12,808 nt of DNA, from the NCBI GenBank assembly GCA_903923345.1, contig CAIXXI010000541.1, positions 1-12,808 of the forward strand, read 5' to 3'. Position numbers and translations under genes: made by a program. Shown here piece after piece: positions 1 to 5,764 of this stretch (position 1 is its first letter; every line of letters starts with the position of its first letter). This stretch comes from an uncultured Burkholderiales bacterium. GTDB lineage: Bacteria; Pseudomonadota; Gammaproteobacteria; Burkholderiales; Burkholderiaceae_E. A model generated the notes under the pieces. The model saw only the letters and a list, made by a program, of their open reading frames with translations. It did no database searches and was not told the DNA's origin.

Positions 1-63
1 ATAACGTGCTCTAAATTAAGTCAACAGTATGCCTGTGAAGCTTTTCGCTGACAAGAGGAAAAA
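1..63. other. AT-rich segment downstream of tRNA-Thr
   Basis: These 63 bases are about 38% GC by my count, far below the rest of the window. On the minus strand the segment directly follows the CCA end of tRNA-Thr and opens with a run of five T (59-63), which could help end tRNA transcription. A TTGACT hexamer on the minus strand (19-24) could be a -35 box, but its -10 would fall outside the window. In related bacteria the gene after this tRNA set is usually tuf, so this may be the tuf leader. Foreign DNA inserted at the tRNA 3' end is the alternative. No gene is visible. Confidence 0.4.
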
Positions 64-138
<75 letters not shown>

Positions 139-147
139 ATGGATTAC

Positions 148-221
148 TGGAGCGGGTGAAGGGACTCGAACCCTCGTCGTAAGCTTGGAAGGCTTCTGCT
201 CTACCATTGAGCTACACCCGC
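148..221 (-). tRNA. tRNA-Gly (TCC anticodon)
   Basis: A 74-nt cloverleaf on the minus strand with fully paired acceptor GCGGGTG/CACCCGC, discriminator T and encoded CCA (148-150). The anticodon loop is CTTCCAA, giving anticodon TCC (glycine, GGA/GGG codons). The D-arm (GCTC...GAGC) and the T-arm with loop TTCGAGT are canonical. It is the second gene of the operon, 50 nt after tRNA-Tyr and 9 nt before tRNA-Thr, matching the conserved proteobacterial Tyr-Gly-Thr order. Confidence 0.96.
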
Positions 222-271
222 CTTGCGCCGCCGCAGCAACCCTGAAACTCGAACAAAACGCTTGAACTGCC

Positions 272-357
272 TGGTGGAGGAGGCTGGATTCGAACCAGCG
301 TAGGCGTAAGCCAACAGATTTACAGTCTGCCCCCTTTAGCCACTCGGGCACCCCTCC
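272..357 (-). tRNA. tRNA-Tyr (GTA anticodon)
   Basis: An 86-nt class II tRNA with a long variable arm, on the minus strand. The acceptor GGAGGGG/CTCCTCC pairs with one G-U, the discriminator is A, and CCA is encoded at 272-274. The anticodon stem CAGA/TCTG encloses CTGTAAA, giving anticodon GTA. It is the first gene of the tRNA operon, beginning only about 6 nt after the predicted transcription start of the promoter at 370-398. Confidence 0.96.
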
Positions 358-369
358 AGGGAACCGCGG

Positions 370-398
370 ATTATTGCCGCGGCGAGCGGGCTTGTCAA
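370..398 (-). promoter_or_regulatory. Sigma-70 promoter of the tRNA operon
   Basis: On the minus strand a perfect -35 TTGACA (398-393) is followed after exactly 17 nt by AATAAT (375-370), five of six to the -10 consensus. The stretch after the -10 begins CCGCGG, the GC-rich discriminator typical of stable-RNA promoters under stringent (ppGpp) control. The predicted start near 363 gives a very short leader to tRNA-Tyr at 357. Stringent control is inferred from the family pattern. Confidence 0.85.
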
Positions 399-440
399 AC
401 GGATCGATATGACAGCCCTTGACAGGCCGGTTTCGGACGG

Positions 441-467
441 GTGCCAACCCCCTCTCAGGGTTGGCAC
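441..467. repeat. Perfect inverted repeat, 10-bp arms, 7-nt loop
   Basis: GTGCCAACCC (441-450) and GGGTTGGCAC (458-467) are exact reverse complements around a 7-nt loop. No T-run follows on either strand, so it is not an ordinary intrinsic terminator. The right arm contains the TGGCAC part of a sigma-54-like element, so the structure may be a regulator site overlapping a promoter, or a hairpin at the boundary of two divergent units. It lies between the tRNA promoter and the KGG gene. Confidence 0.7.
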
Positions 468-476
468 GAATCCTGC
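462..476 (+). promoter_or_regulatory. Sigma-54-like -24/-12 element
   Basis: The sequence TGGCACG, four bases, then CTGC matches the RpoN consensus TGGCACG-N4-TTGC at all but one position. The key GG (463-464) and GC (475-476) doublets are 12 bp apart, as required. Transcription would start near 487 and give a roughly 70-nt leader to the KGG gene at 556. No enhancer-binding protein gene lies nearby, and a chance match is possible in GC-rich DNA. Confidence 0.45.
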
Positions 477-555
477 CAACCGTCCTGGTATCGGGGCCCG
501 ACCCGGGCGTCCGCATTGTCGCAGGCCTGCCCTGCAATCCGAGAAGGAGCGTCAG

Positions 556-867
556 ATGGCTCAGCAGAACAAACCCGGATCGCCCGGAACCTCGAAGCGG
601 GGCTTTGCCTCGATGGATCCGGCCCTTCAACGTGAAATTGCCAGCAAGGGCGGTCGCAGCGTGCCACCCGAGGAGCGCAGTTTCTCGAAAGACCGTTCTC
701 TGGCTGCGCAGGCCGGCCGCAAGGGCGGCGAGGCCAGTCATGGCGGTCGCCGTCCGGGCGCTGCCGCGGGACAGGCCGGAACCCCTGCTGCGGCAACGCC
801 TGCCCGATCTGAAACTGGGGCGCCCATGGCACCGTCAACAGATCGGCCGGCAGCGAATCGCAGCTGA
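556..867 (+). CDS. KGG-repeat general stress protein
   Basis: This 103-residue hydrophilic protein has the signature of the small KGG/YciG-type stress protein family: RGFASMDPALQREIASKGG (residues 15-33), then a second KGG at 56-58 in AGRKGGEASHGG. Family members are typically about 60 residues, stress- or stationary-phase-induced and biochemically undefined. Here a further 40 residues rich in A, G, P, T and R (64-103) form a probably disordered tail. The start at 556 is chosen because GAGAAGGAG (541-549) is a strong ribosome binding site and the family domain begins soon after; the frame is open further upstream without similarity. It is transcribed divergently from the tRNA operon, perhaps from the sigma-54-like site at 462-476. 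Family assignment is firm; function is not known. Confidence 0.85.
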   Translation: MAQQNKPGSPGTSKRGFASMDPALQREIASKGGRSVPPEERSFSKDRSLAAQAGRKGGEASHGGRRPGAAAGQAGTPAAATPARSETGAPMAPSTDRPAANRS

Positions 868-915
868 AGCGGGCGCTTACTGCGTCTGTTGCCGGGAGCC
901 GAGTCCGGGTCCTGC

Positions 916-937
916 TCCGGCGGGTCCGGCCGCCGGA
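916..937 (+). repeat. GC-rich hairpin after the KGG gene
   Basis: TCCGGCGG and CCGCCGGA pair perfectly over 8 bp around a 6-nt loop, about 50 nt past the KGG stop. There is no U-tract, so it is at best a hairpin that protects the mRNA end or assists Rho-dependent termination. The rest of the 868-1038 spacer shows no gene I can support. Confidence 0.3.
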
Positions 938-1038
938 AGCCGGGCGCCGTGTTGGCTGAACCGCGGGCGATCGAGCCGGTGTGAGGGCGGTGCGTCGCGT
1001 GGCGCTGCAGGTGCGGGCGGGAATGCGGACATGAAGGA

Positions 1039-1059
1039 AATTGGGGTCTGACCCCAATT
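1039..1059. repeat. 21-bp palindrome with GGGGTC/GACCCC core
   Basis: The arms AATTGGGGTC (1039-1048) and GACCCCAATT (1050-1059) are exact reverse complements around a single T. From memory, this GGGGTC-T/A-GACCCC motif recurs between genes in many proteobacteria and is often seen near insertion sequences or REP-type elements; I cannot verify that here. It lies 10 bp before the paa operator and could also end KGG transcription or act as a separate regulator site. Confidence 0.7.
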
Positions 1060-1069
1060 AAAGCGATCA

Positions 1070-1095
1070 ATTGACCGACCGGTTGGTCGGCTAAT
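1070..1095 (+). promoter_or_regulatory. Putative PaaR operator in the paaA promoter
   Basis: This is a 26-bp imperfect palindrome. CCGACC (1075-1080) and GGTCGG (1085-1090) are perfect inverted arms around GGTT, flanked by outer ATT (1070-1072) and AAT (1093-1095). Size and symmetry suit a TetR-family dimer. It lies between the paaA -35 and -10 boxes, so binding would block RNA polymerase. The TetR gene that ends the operon is the obvious binder. TetR-type PaaR regulators of related bacteria are relieved by phenylacetyl-CoA, which I infer here. Confidence 0.7.
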
Positions 1096-1100
1096 AAGAT
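1071..1100 (+). promoter_or_regulatory. Sigma-70 promoter of the paa operon
   Basis: TTGACC (1071-1076, five of six to the -35 consensus) is followed after 18 nt by TAAGAT (1095-1100, four of six). TAATAA at 1092-1097 is an alternative -10 with a 15-nt spacer. The predicted start is near 1107, leaving a leader of about 23 nt that carries the ribosome binding site GAGGGAAGG (1117-1125) four bases before the paaA start. Confidence 0.5.
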
Positions 1101-1129
1101 GCGCGGTCTGATCCCTGAGGGAAGGCCGT

Positions 1130-2134
1130 ATGTACACACAGTCGATGGACCTGCCTGGCGGCACGCCCGAGCGGTCTGCGTTCGAGGGACGCGAGGACAG
1201 GACCGATCAGGACCGGTTCGACGCGAAGCTGCGCGCCGATCACAAGATCGAGGCACAGGACTGGATGCCAGCCGCCTACCGCAAGACCCTGGTGCGGCAG
1301 ATTTCGCAGCACGCGCACTCGGAAGTGGTCGGCATGCTGCCCGAGGGCAACTGGGTCACCCGGGCGCCGAGCCTGAAACGCAAGGCGATCCTGCTGGCCA
1401 AAATTCAGGATGAAGGTGGCCACGGCCTGTATCTGTACTCGGCGGCCGAAACCCTGGGCACCTCGCGCGAACAGATGGTCGACGCCCTGCTCAGTGGTCA
1501 ATCGAAGTACTCGAGCATCTTCAACTACCCGACCCCGACCTGGGCCGATATCGGTGCCATCGGCTGGCTGGTCGATGGCGCCGCGATCATGAACCAGGTC
1601 CCGCTGTGCCGCTGCTCGTACGGGCCCTATGCGCGGGCCATGATCCGGATCTGCAAGGAAGAGTCGTTTCACCAGCGCCAGGGCTTCGACATCATGCTAA
1701 CCCTGTGCCGCGGCACGCCCGAGCAAAAGGCCATGGCACAGGAAGCCCTGAACCGCTGGTGGTGGCCGGTGGTCATGATGTTCGGGCCCAGCGACAGCGC
1801 CTCGATTCACTCTGCTCAAACCATGCAATGGGGCATCAAGCGGATCAGCAACGACGATCTGCGCCAGAAATTCATCGACGCCACCGTGCCGCAGATCGAG
1901 TTGCTGGGACTGGACCTGCCTGATCCCGCACTGCGATGGAATGCCGAGCGCGGGCACTATGACCACGGGCCGATCGACTGGAGCGAATTCAAGCGGGTCC
2001 TGGACGGCGATGGGCCCTGCAACCGCGAGCGGATTGCGGCTCGAGTTCAGGCACATGAGCAGGGCGCGTGGGTGCGCGAGGCCGCTCTTGAGCATGCGCG
2101 ACGCCAGCGCGAACGCCAGACAAAAGCCGCCTGA
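1130..2134 (+). CDS. paaA: 1,2-phenylacetyl-CoA epoxidase, catalytic subunit PaaA
   Basis: PaaA carries the diiron centre of the oxygenase that converts phenylacetyl-CoA to ring-1,2-epoxyphenylacetyl-CoA using O2 and electrons from PaaE. The 334-residue protein shows the full ligand set of this ferritin-like fold: E65, E95-x2-H98 (DEGGHG), D149 and E178-x2-H181 (KEESFH). These spacings match those I recall for E. coli PaaA. The length is slightly above the usual 310-330 because of a hydrophilic N-terminal extension. The start at 1130 follows GAGGGAAGG (1117-1125); a second ATG at 1145 is possible. It is first in paaABCDE-paaR and presumably repressed through the palindrome at 1070-1095. Confidence 0.97.
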   Translation: MYTQSMDLPGGTPERSAFEGREDRTDQDRFDAKLRADHKIEAQDWMPAAYRKTLVRQISQHAHSEVVGMLPEGNWVTRAPSLKRKAILLAKIQDEGGHGLYLYSAAETLGTSREQMVDALLSGQSKYSSIFNYPTPTWADIGAIGWLVDGAAIMNQVPLCRCSYGPYARAMIRICKEESFHQRQGFDIMLTLCRGTPEQKAMAQEALNRWWWPVVMMFGPSDSASIHSAQTMQWGIKRISNDDLRQKFIDATVPQIELLGLDLPDPALRWNAERGHYDHGPIDWSEFKRVLDGDGPCNRERIAARVQAHEQGAWVREAALEHARRQRERQTKAA

Positions 2135-2187
2135 ACGCATCGCGCAATGCCCTGTCCCACACACCCGCATACACAAGGACCCCAGGC

Positions 2188-2475
2188 ATGACTGAGACAG
2201 CGCTTCCGTTGTGGGAAGTCTTCGTTCGCAACAAGCAGGGCCTGGACCACAAGCACTGCGGCAGCCTGCATGCGGCCGATGCACAGATGGCACTCTCGAT
2301 GGCCCGCGATGTCTACACCCGCCGCATGGAAGGCGTGAGCATCTGGGTCGTGCCATCGGCCGCCATCACCGCCTCGGTGCCGCAGGACAGTTCCGTGGAC
2401 TTCGACCCGATGGCCGACAAGATCTATCGCCACCCCACGTTCTACGAGCTGCCAGATGAAGTGCAGCATATGTGA
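2188..2475 (+). CDS. paaB: 1,2-phenylacetyl-CoA epoxidase subunit PaaB
   Basis: PaaB is the small non-catalytic subunit of the epoxidase, thought to bridge the PaaA-PaaC core and help the reductase dock. The 95-residue length equals that of E. coli PaaB. Recognisable family features are the opening LWEVFVRNKQGLDHKHCGSLHA (described in pieces: LWEVF at residues 8-12, HKHCGSLHA near 21-29), ALSMARDVYTRR, WVVPS and the near-C-terminal DKIYRHPTFYELP. The ribosome binding site AAGGA (2175-2179) is 8 nt before the ATG. It is 53 nt after paaA and 21 nt before paaC, so co-transcribed. Confidence 0.96.
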   Translation: MTETALPLWEVFVRNKQGLDHKHCGSLHAADAQMALSMARDVYTRRMEGVSIWVVPSAAITASVPQDSSVDFDPMADKIYRHPTFYELPDEVQHM

Positions 2476-2496
2476 CCGGCCCGGAGCGCGCGCCGC

Positions 2497-3306
2497 ATGA
2501 ATCCGTCTGCCAGCCCCGCTTCGGCTCAAGAGGCAAAGGCCCATCCGGCGCGCATCGAGTATGTCCTGCGCCTGGGCGACAGCGCACTCATCCTGGCTCA
2601 GCGCCTGGCCGAATGGTGCGGCCATGGCCCGATGCTCGAAGAGGACATCGCGCTGACCAATGTGTCGCTGGATCTGGTGGGTCAGGCTCGCCTGCTGCTG
2701 GCGCACGCCGGGCAACTTGAAGCTCAGGGGCGCGATGAAGACGCACTCGCCTTCATGCGCGATGAAGGTGCGTTTCGCAACTGGACGATCGTGGAGTTGC
2801 CCAACGGAGACGGGCGTCACGATGACTACGCCTTCACCATCGTGCGCAACCTCATGGTGGCCGCACTGATGGTGCCGTGGTGGACAGCCCTGGCGCAATC
2901 GAGCGACACGACACTGGCGGCCATTGGAGCCAAATCGGTCAAGGAGGCTCAGGCCCATCTGCGACACGCCTCGCAGTGGACCGTGCGCTTTGGCGATGGA
3001 ACCGAGGTGTCGCATGCCCGTGCACAGGCTGCCCTGGATCGTCTGTGGCCCTACGCCAATGAGTGGTGGCAGACCGATATGGTCGAGGAGCAAGCCGCTC
3101 AATCCGGCATCGGGCCCGCGCCAGCTGATCTGCGCTCGGCATGGACTGCGACGATGCAGGCCGTGCTGGCCGAAGCCACGCTGAAGTGCCCCGCAGCGAG
3201 CGGATTTGTCTCGCAGGGCAAGCATGGCCAGCACTCGGAACACCTCGGATATGTGCTCGCCGAGATGCAGTCGCTGGCACGCAAACATCCGGGTGCGACC
3301 TGGTGA
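2497..3306 (+). CDS. paaC: 1,2-phenylacetyl-CoA epoxidase structural subunit PaaC
   Basis: PaaC pairs with PaaA to form the structural core of the epoxidase. It has the same ferritin-like fold but, in known members, no active diiron site. The 269-residue protein contains the family blocks YVLRLGDSALILAQRLAEW (22-40), LEEDIALTNVSLDLVGQAR (47-65), MRDEGAFRNWTIVELPNGD (87-105) and KEAQAHLRHAS (149-159). A hydrophilic N-terminal stretch of about 18 residues makes it slightly longer than the E. coli protein. GGAG (2483-2486) lies 10 nt before the ATG. Its stop overlaps the paaD start, pointing to translational coupling. Confidence 0.95.
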   Translation: MNPSASPASAQEAKAHPARIEYVLRLGDSALILAQRLAEWCGHGPMLEEDIALTNVSLDLVGQARLLLAHAGQLEAQGRDEDALAFMRDEGAFRNWTIVELPNGDGRHDDYAFTIVRNLMVAALMVPWWTALAQSSDTTLAAIGAKSVKEAQAHLRHASQWTVRFGDGTEVSHARAQAALDRLWPYANEWWQTDMVEEQAAQSGIGPAPADLRSAWTATMQAVLAEATLKCPAASGFVSQGKHGQHSEHLGYVLAEMQSLARKHPGATW

Positions 3307-3875
3307 GTGGCGTGACTGACCCGCTGCTCGATCAGGTGCGGGCGCTGGCCGGCGCCGTGCCGGACCCGGAGATTCCGGTCGTGACGCTGAGCGATCTGGG
3401 CATCCTGCGCAGTGTCACGCGTGAACACGAGCAGATCGTCGTGACGCTGACGCCAACCTATACCGGCTGCCCGGCGACCGAGGTCATTCGCGGCGATGTG
3501 CAGCTGGCACTGACTCAAGCAGGGCTGCGGGATGTGCAGGTGCGCCTGACGCTGTCGCCGCCCTGGACCACCGACTGGATCAGCAGCGAAGGGCGCACCA
3601 AGCTGCGCGACTACGGCATCGCGCCGCCGGGGCGAACGGTGCACGCGCCGCAGGCGCAGCGGGTGGCGTTTGTCTCGCGCGAACAATGGCGCTCGGGTGC
3701 GATCCCGAAGCAGGCTGATGCGACTGAACGGCGTGCACCCGCTGAAGAACTGGCCTGTCCGCGATGCGGCGCATCACAGGTGGAATGCGTGTCCGAATAC
3801 GGCTCGACGCCCTGCAAGGCCCTGTATCGCTGCCTGCGCTGCCGTGAACCCTTCGATTATTTCAAGCCCTACTGA
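3303..3875 (+). CDS. paaD: Phenylacetate degradation protein PaaD (MIP18-like, zinc ribbon)
   Basis: PaaD is not part of the purified epoxidase but is needed for its activity in vivo, probably by inserting or repairing the iron-sulfur cluster of PaaE. The N-terminal DUF59/MIP18 domain (about residues 8-90) includes VPDPEIPVVTLSDLGIL and the conserved cysteine in TYTGCPA (C56). The C-terminal zinc ribbon has CPRC (C152, C155), STPCKALYRC (C171, C177) and C180. The start is taken as GTG at 3303, which overlaps the paaC stop in a GTGA junction and gives the usual family N-terminus (190 residues). The frame stays open upstream inside paaC, but that part does not look like PaaD. GTG at 3312 is an alternative. 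Confidence 0.92.
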   Translation: MSGVTDPLLDQVRALAGAVPDPEIPVVTLSDLGILRSVTREHEQIVVTLTPTYTGCPATEVIRGDVQLALTQAGLRDVQVRLTLSPPWTTDWISSEGRTKLRDYGIAPPGRTVHAPQAQRVAFVSREQWRSGAIPKQADATERRAPAEELACPRCGASQVECVSEYGSTPCKALYRCLRCREPFDYFKPY

Positions 3876-3923
3876 GTCGCGCCCTAACCGCGCCGCTCGA
3901 CGAACGCTTCTCTTCTGAACCCC

Positions 3924-5015
3924 ATGGCCGTTCCGCACTTCAATCGCCTGACGATTCGCGACATTCGCAGGGAGACCGCCGATGCGATCTCCATCGGCTT
4001 CGATGTCCCGCCCGCTTTGCGCGAGGCGTATCGATTCCGTGAGGGGCAGTTTCTGACGCTGCGCCACACCTTCGAAGGCGAAGAGATCCGCCGCTCCTAT
4101 TCGATCTGTTCGGGCGTGCCCGACTACGCGCAACACGGTGAGCTGCGCATCGGGATCAAGCGATTGCACGGCGGGCGTTTTTCAAACTGGGCACACGAGA
4201 CCTTCACAGTCGGCATGCCTCTGGACGTGATGACGCCCGACGGACGTTTCAACACACCCCTCGATCCAACGCATGCCCGGCATTTCGTCGGATTTGCCAG
4301 CGGCTCGGGCATCACGCCGATGCTCTCGCTCATTCGCACCGTGCTGGCCACCGAACCCAAAAGCCGCTTCAGCCTGGTCTACGGCAATCGCAGCGTCGCC
4401 TCGATCATGTTTCTGGAGACGCTTGCGGGCCTGAAGAATCTGTCGATGGATCGACTGCGGCTCGTGCATGTCCTGTCGGGCGAGCCGCAGGAAATCGAAC
4501 TCTTTTCGGGGCGGCTCGATCACGAGCGTTGCCGGGCGCTGCTCAAGACCGTACTGAGCGATGACCCGATCGATCAAGCCTTCATCTGTGGCCCGGCACC
4601 GATGATGGATGCCGCCGAGGCCGCACTGCGCGAGCACGGCGTGCCGGCTCAGCACATTCACACCGAGCGCTTCGGCACGCCAACACCGACGACCGTCGCG
4701 CCACCCAAGGCGCAGTCTGTCGACAGCGATGCCTGCGCGCAGGTGACGATGGTGATCGACGGCATGCAGCGCACGCTGCCAGTGCCGTTTGACGGCCCCG
4801 CCCTGCTCGATGCCGGGCTGGCGGTCGGAGCGCCGCTGCCCTATGCCTGCAAGGGGGGCGTGTGTTGCACCTGCAGGGCCCGCGTACTGGAAGGCGAGGT
4901 GCGCATGGACCGGAATTTCACGCTCGAGCAACAGGAGATCGACCAGGGTTTCGTGCTGACCTGCCAGGCCCACCCGGTCACGCAGCGGGTGGTGGTGAGT
5001 TTCGACGAGCGCTGA
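3924..5015 (+). CDS. paaE: 1,2-phenylacetyl-CoA epoxidase reductase subunit PaaE
   Basis: PaaE is the flavin and iron-sulfur reductase that passes electrons from NAD(P)H to the PaaA diiron site. The 363-residue protein has a ferredoxin-reductase module: FAD-binding RSYS (57-60), pyridine-nucleotide loop GSGITP (127-132) and CGPAPMM (222-228). A linker rich in T and P (251-262) leads to a C-terminal plant-type [2Fe-2S] domain with ligands C309, C314, C317 and C347. Length and domain order match the family. There is no clear ribosome binding site before the ATG; the 48-nt gap from paaD suggests re-initiation or a weak site. All cofactor residues appear intact. Confidence 0.96.
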   Translation: MAVPHFNRLTIRDIRRETADAISIGFDVPPALREAYRFREGQFLTLRHTFEGEEIRRSYSICSGVPDYAQHGELRIGIKRLHGGRFSNWAHETFTVGMPLDVMTPDGRFNTPLDPTHARHFVGFASGSGITPMLSLIRTVLATEPKSRFSLVYGNRSVASIMFLETLAGLKNLSMDRLRLVHVLSGEPQEIELFSGRLDHERCRALLKTVLSDDPIDQAFICGPAPMMDAAEAALREHGVPAQHIHTERFGTPTPTTVAPPKAQSVDSDACAQVTMVIDGMQRTLPVPFDGPALLDAGLAVGAPLPYACKGGVCCTCRARVLEGEVRMDRNFTLEQQEIDQGFVLTCQAHPVTQRVVVSFDER

Positions 5016-5041
5016 CACAGGCGTTCCTGCTGACGTTCGAG

Positions 5042-5626
5042 ATGGCACGTCCCAAGGCCCCCGACCACGACGCGCAACGTGACCGTATTCTTGCGAGCGC
5101 AACGCAAGCGTTTGCGCAGCTCGGTTATGCCCGTGCCTCGATGTCGCAACTGGCCCAGGCCTGCGGGACCTCAAAGGCCGGGCTGTACCACTATTTTCCG
5201 AGCAAAGAAGCCCTGCTCTTCGAATCGCTGGACCGCTATACCCGGCGCCTGAGCGAGCGACTGCACACCGTGCAGGCCACGGCCTTGCCGGCACACGAGG
5301 AACTGGCCCATCTGGTGCGTGCCCTGCTGACCGAGTATCGCGACTCCCGCGCTCATCACATCGCCTTGCTCAATGACGTGAAATTCCTGGGCGCCGAACA
5401 GCGTGAACAGATCCAGGCGCAAGAGCGCGTGGTCGTGCAGGCGGTGGCACGCAGCCTGCACCGGGTGGCACCCGAGCGATTGAGCGGTGCGCATCGCACA
5501 CCGACCACCATGGCCTTGCTGAGCATGGTGAACTTCACTTTCGCCTGGCTACGGCCTGACGGCCCCATGACCTACGAGCAGTACGCGGAACTGGTGATTG
5601 ACCTCTGGACACGCAGCCTTAGCTGA
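5042..5626 (+). CDS. paaR: TetR-family repressor, probable PaaR
   Basis: A 194-residue TetR-family regulator. The N-terminal helix-turn-helix region is typical: RDRILASATQAFAQLGY (13-29), then MSQLAQACGTSKAGLYHYFPSKEALL (34-59). The C-terminal ligand-binding domain is divergent. The start at 5042 puts the DNA-binding domain at the usual distance from the N-terminus; the frame is open upstream into paaE. It follows paaE by 26 nt and ends the operon, so it would be autoregulated through the palindrome at 1070-1095. TetR-type PaaR proteins control paa genes in Betaproteobacteria with phenylacetyl-CoA as inducer. The function here is inferred from family, position and the operator. Confidence 0.88.
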   Translation: MARPKAPDHDAQRDRILASATQAFAQLGYARASMSQLAQACGTSKAGLYHYFPSKEALLFESLDRYTRRLSERLHTVQATALPAHEELAHLVRALLTEYRDSRAHHIALLNDVKFLGAEQREQIQAQERVVVQAVARSLHRVAPERLSGAHRTPTTMALLSMVNFTFAWLRPDGPMTYEQYAELVIDLWTRSLS

Positions 5627-5673
5627 CATCCGGTTCAGTGTCACATCGCCGGTCGGTGGGTATGCAGGGAGCA

Positions 5674-5720
5674 AGGGCGTCCTTCGAAATCTCGGAAATT
5701 TAATTTTCTGGAGCGCCCCT
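5674..5720. other. Interrupted inverted repeat with AT-rich centre after paaR
   Basis: AGGGCGTCC (5674-5682) can pair with GGAGCGCCCCT (5710-5720), leaving one bulged base. The AT-rich interior includes the near-palindrome GAAATTTAATTTTC (5695-5708). It could end the paa transcript, act as an operator, or simply be the AT-rich upstream part of the next promoter. No long T-run follows, so an ordinary intrinsic terminator is unlikely. Confidence 0.3.
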
Positions 5721-5733
5721 CTACGGCAATAAT
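5705..5733 (+). promoter_or_regulatory. Weak promoter candidate for the amidohydrolase
   Basis: AATAAT (5728-5733) matches the -10 consensus at five of six positions. The hexamer 17 nt upstream, TTTCTG (5705-5710), is a poor -35. Transcription would begin near 5740, which favours the 5765 start codon over the ATG at 5732 that overlaps the -10. Confidence 0.35.
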
Positions 5734-5764
5734 GCCGCCTTCAACAATGACGCGGAGTCTCGCC

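Noticed and set aside
19..24. TTGACT on the minus strand as a promoter for a tuf gene beyond the window.
   Set aside because: The matching -10 would lie outside the window, so it cannot be tested here.
419..424. Plus-strand TTGACA as a -35 box for the KGG gene.
   Set aside because: No -10-like hexamer occurs 16-18 nt downstream; the region there is the GC-rich hairpin arm.
2047..3288. Long minus-strand open frame (413 codons) opposite paaA, paaB and paaC.
   Set aside because: It is the antisense shadow of well-recognised paa genes in GC-rich DNA, with no recognisable domain and a composition biased to R, H, G and Q.
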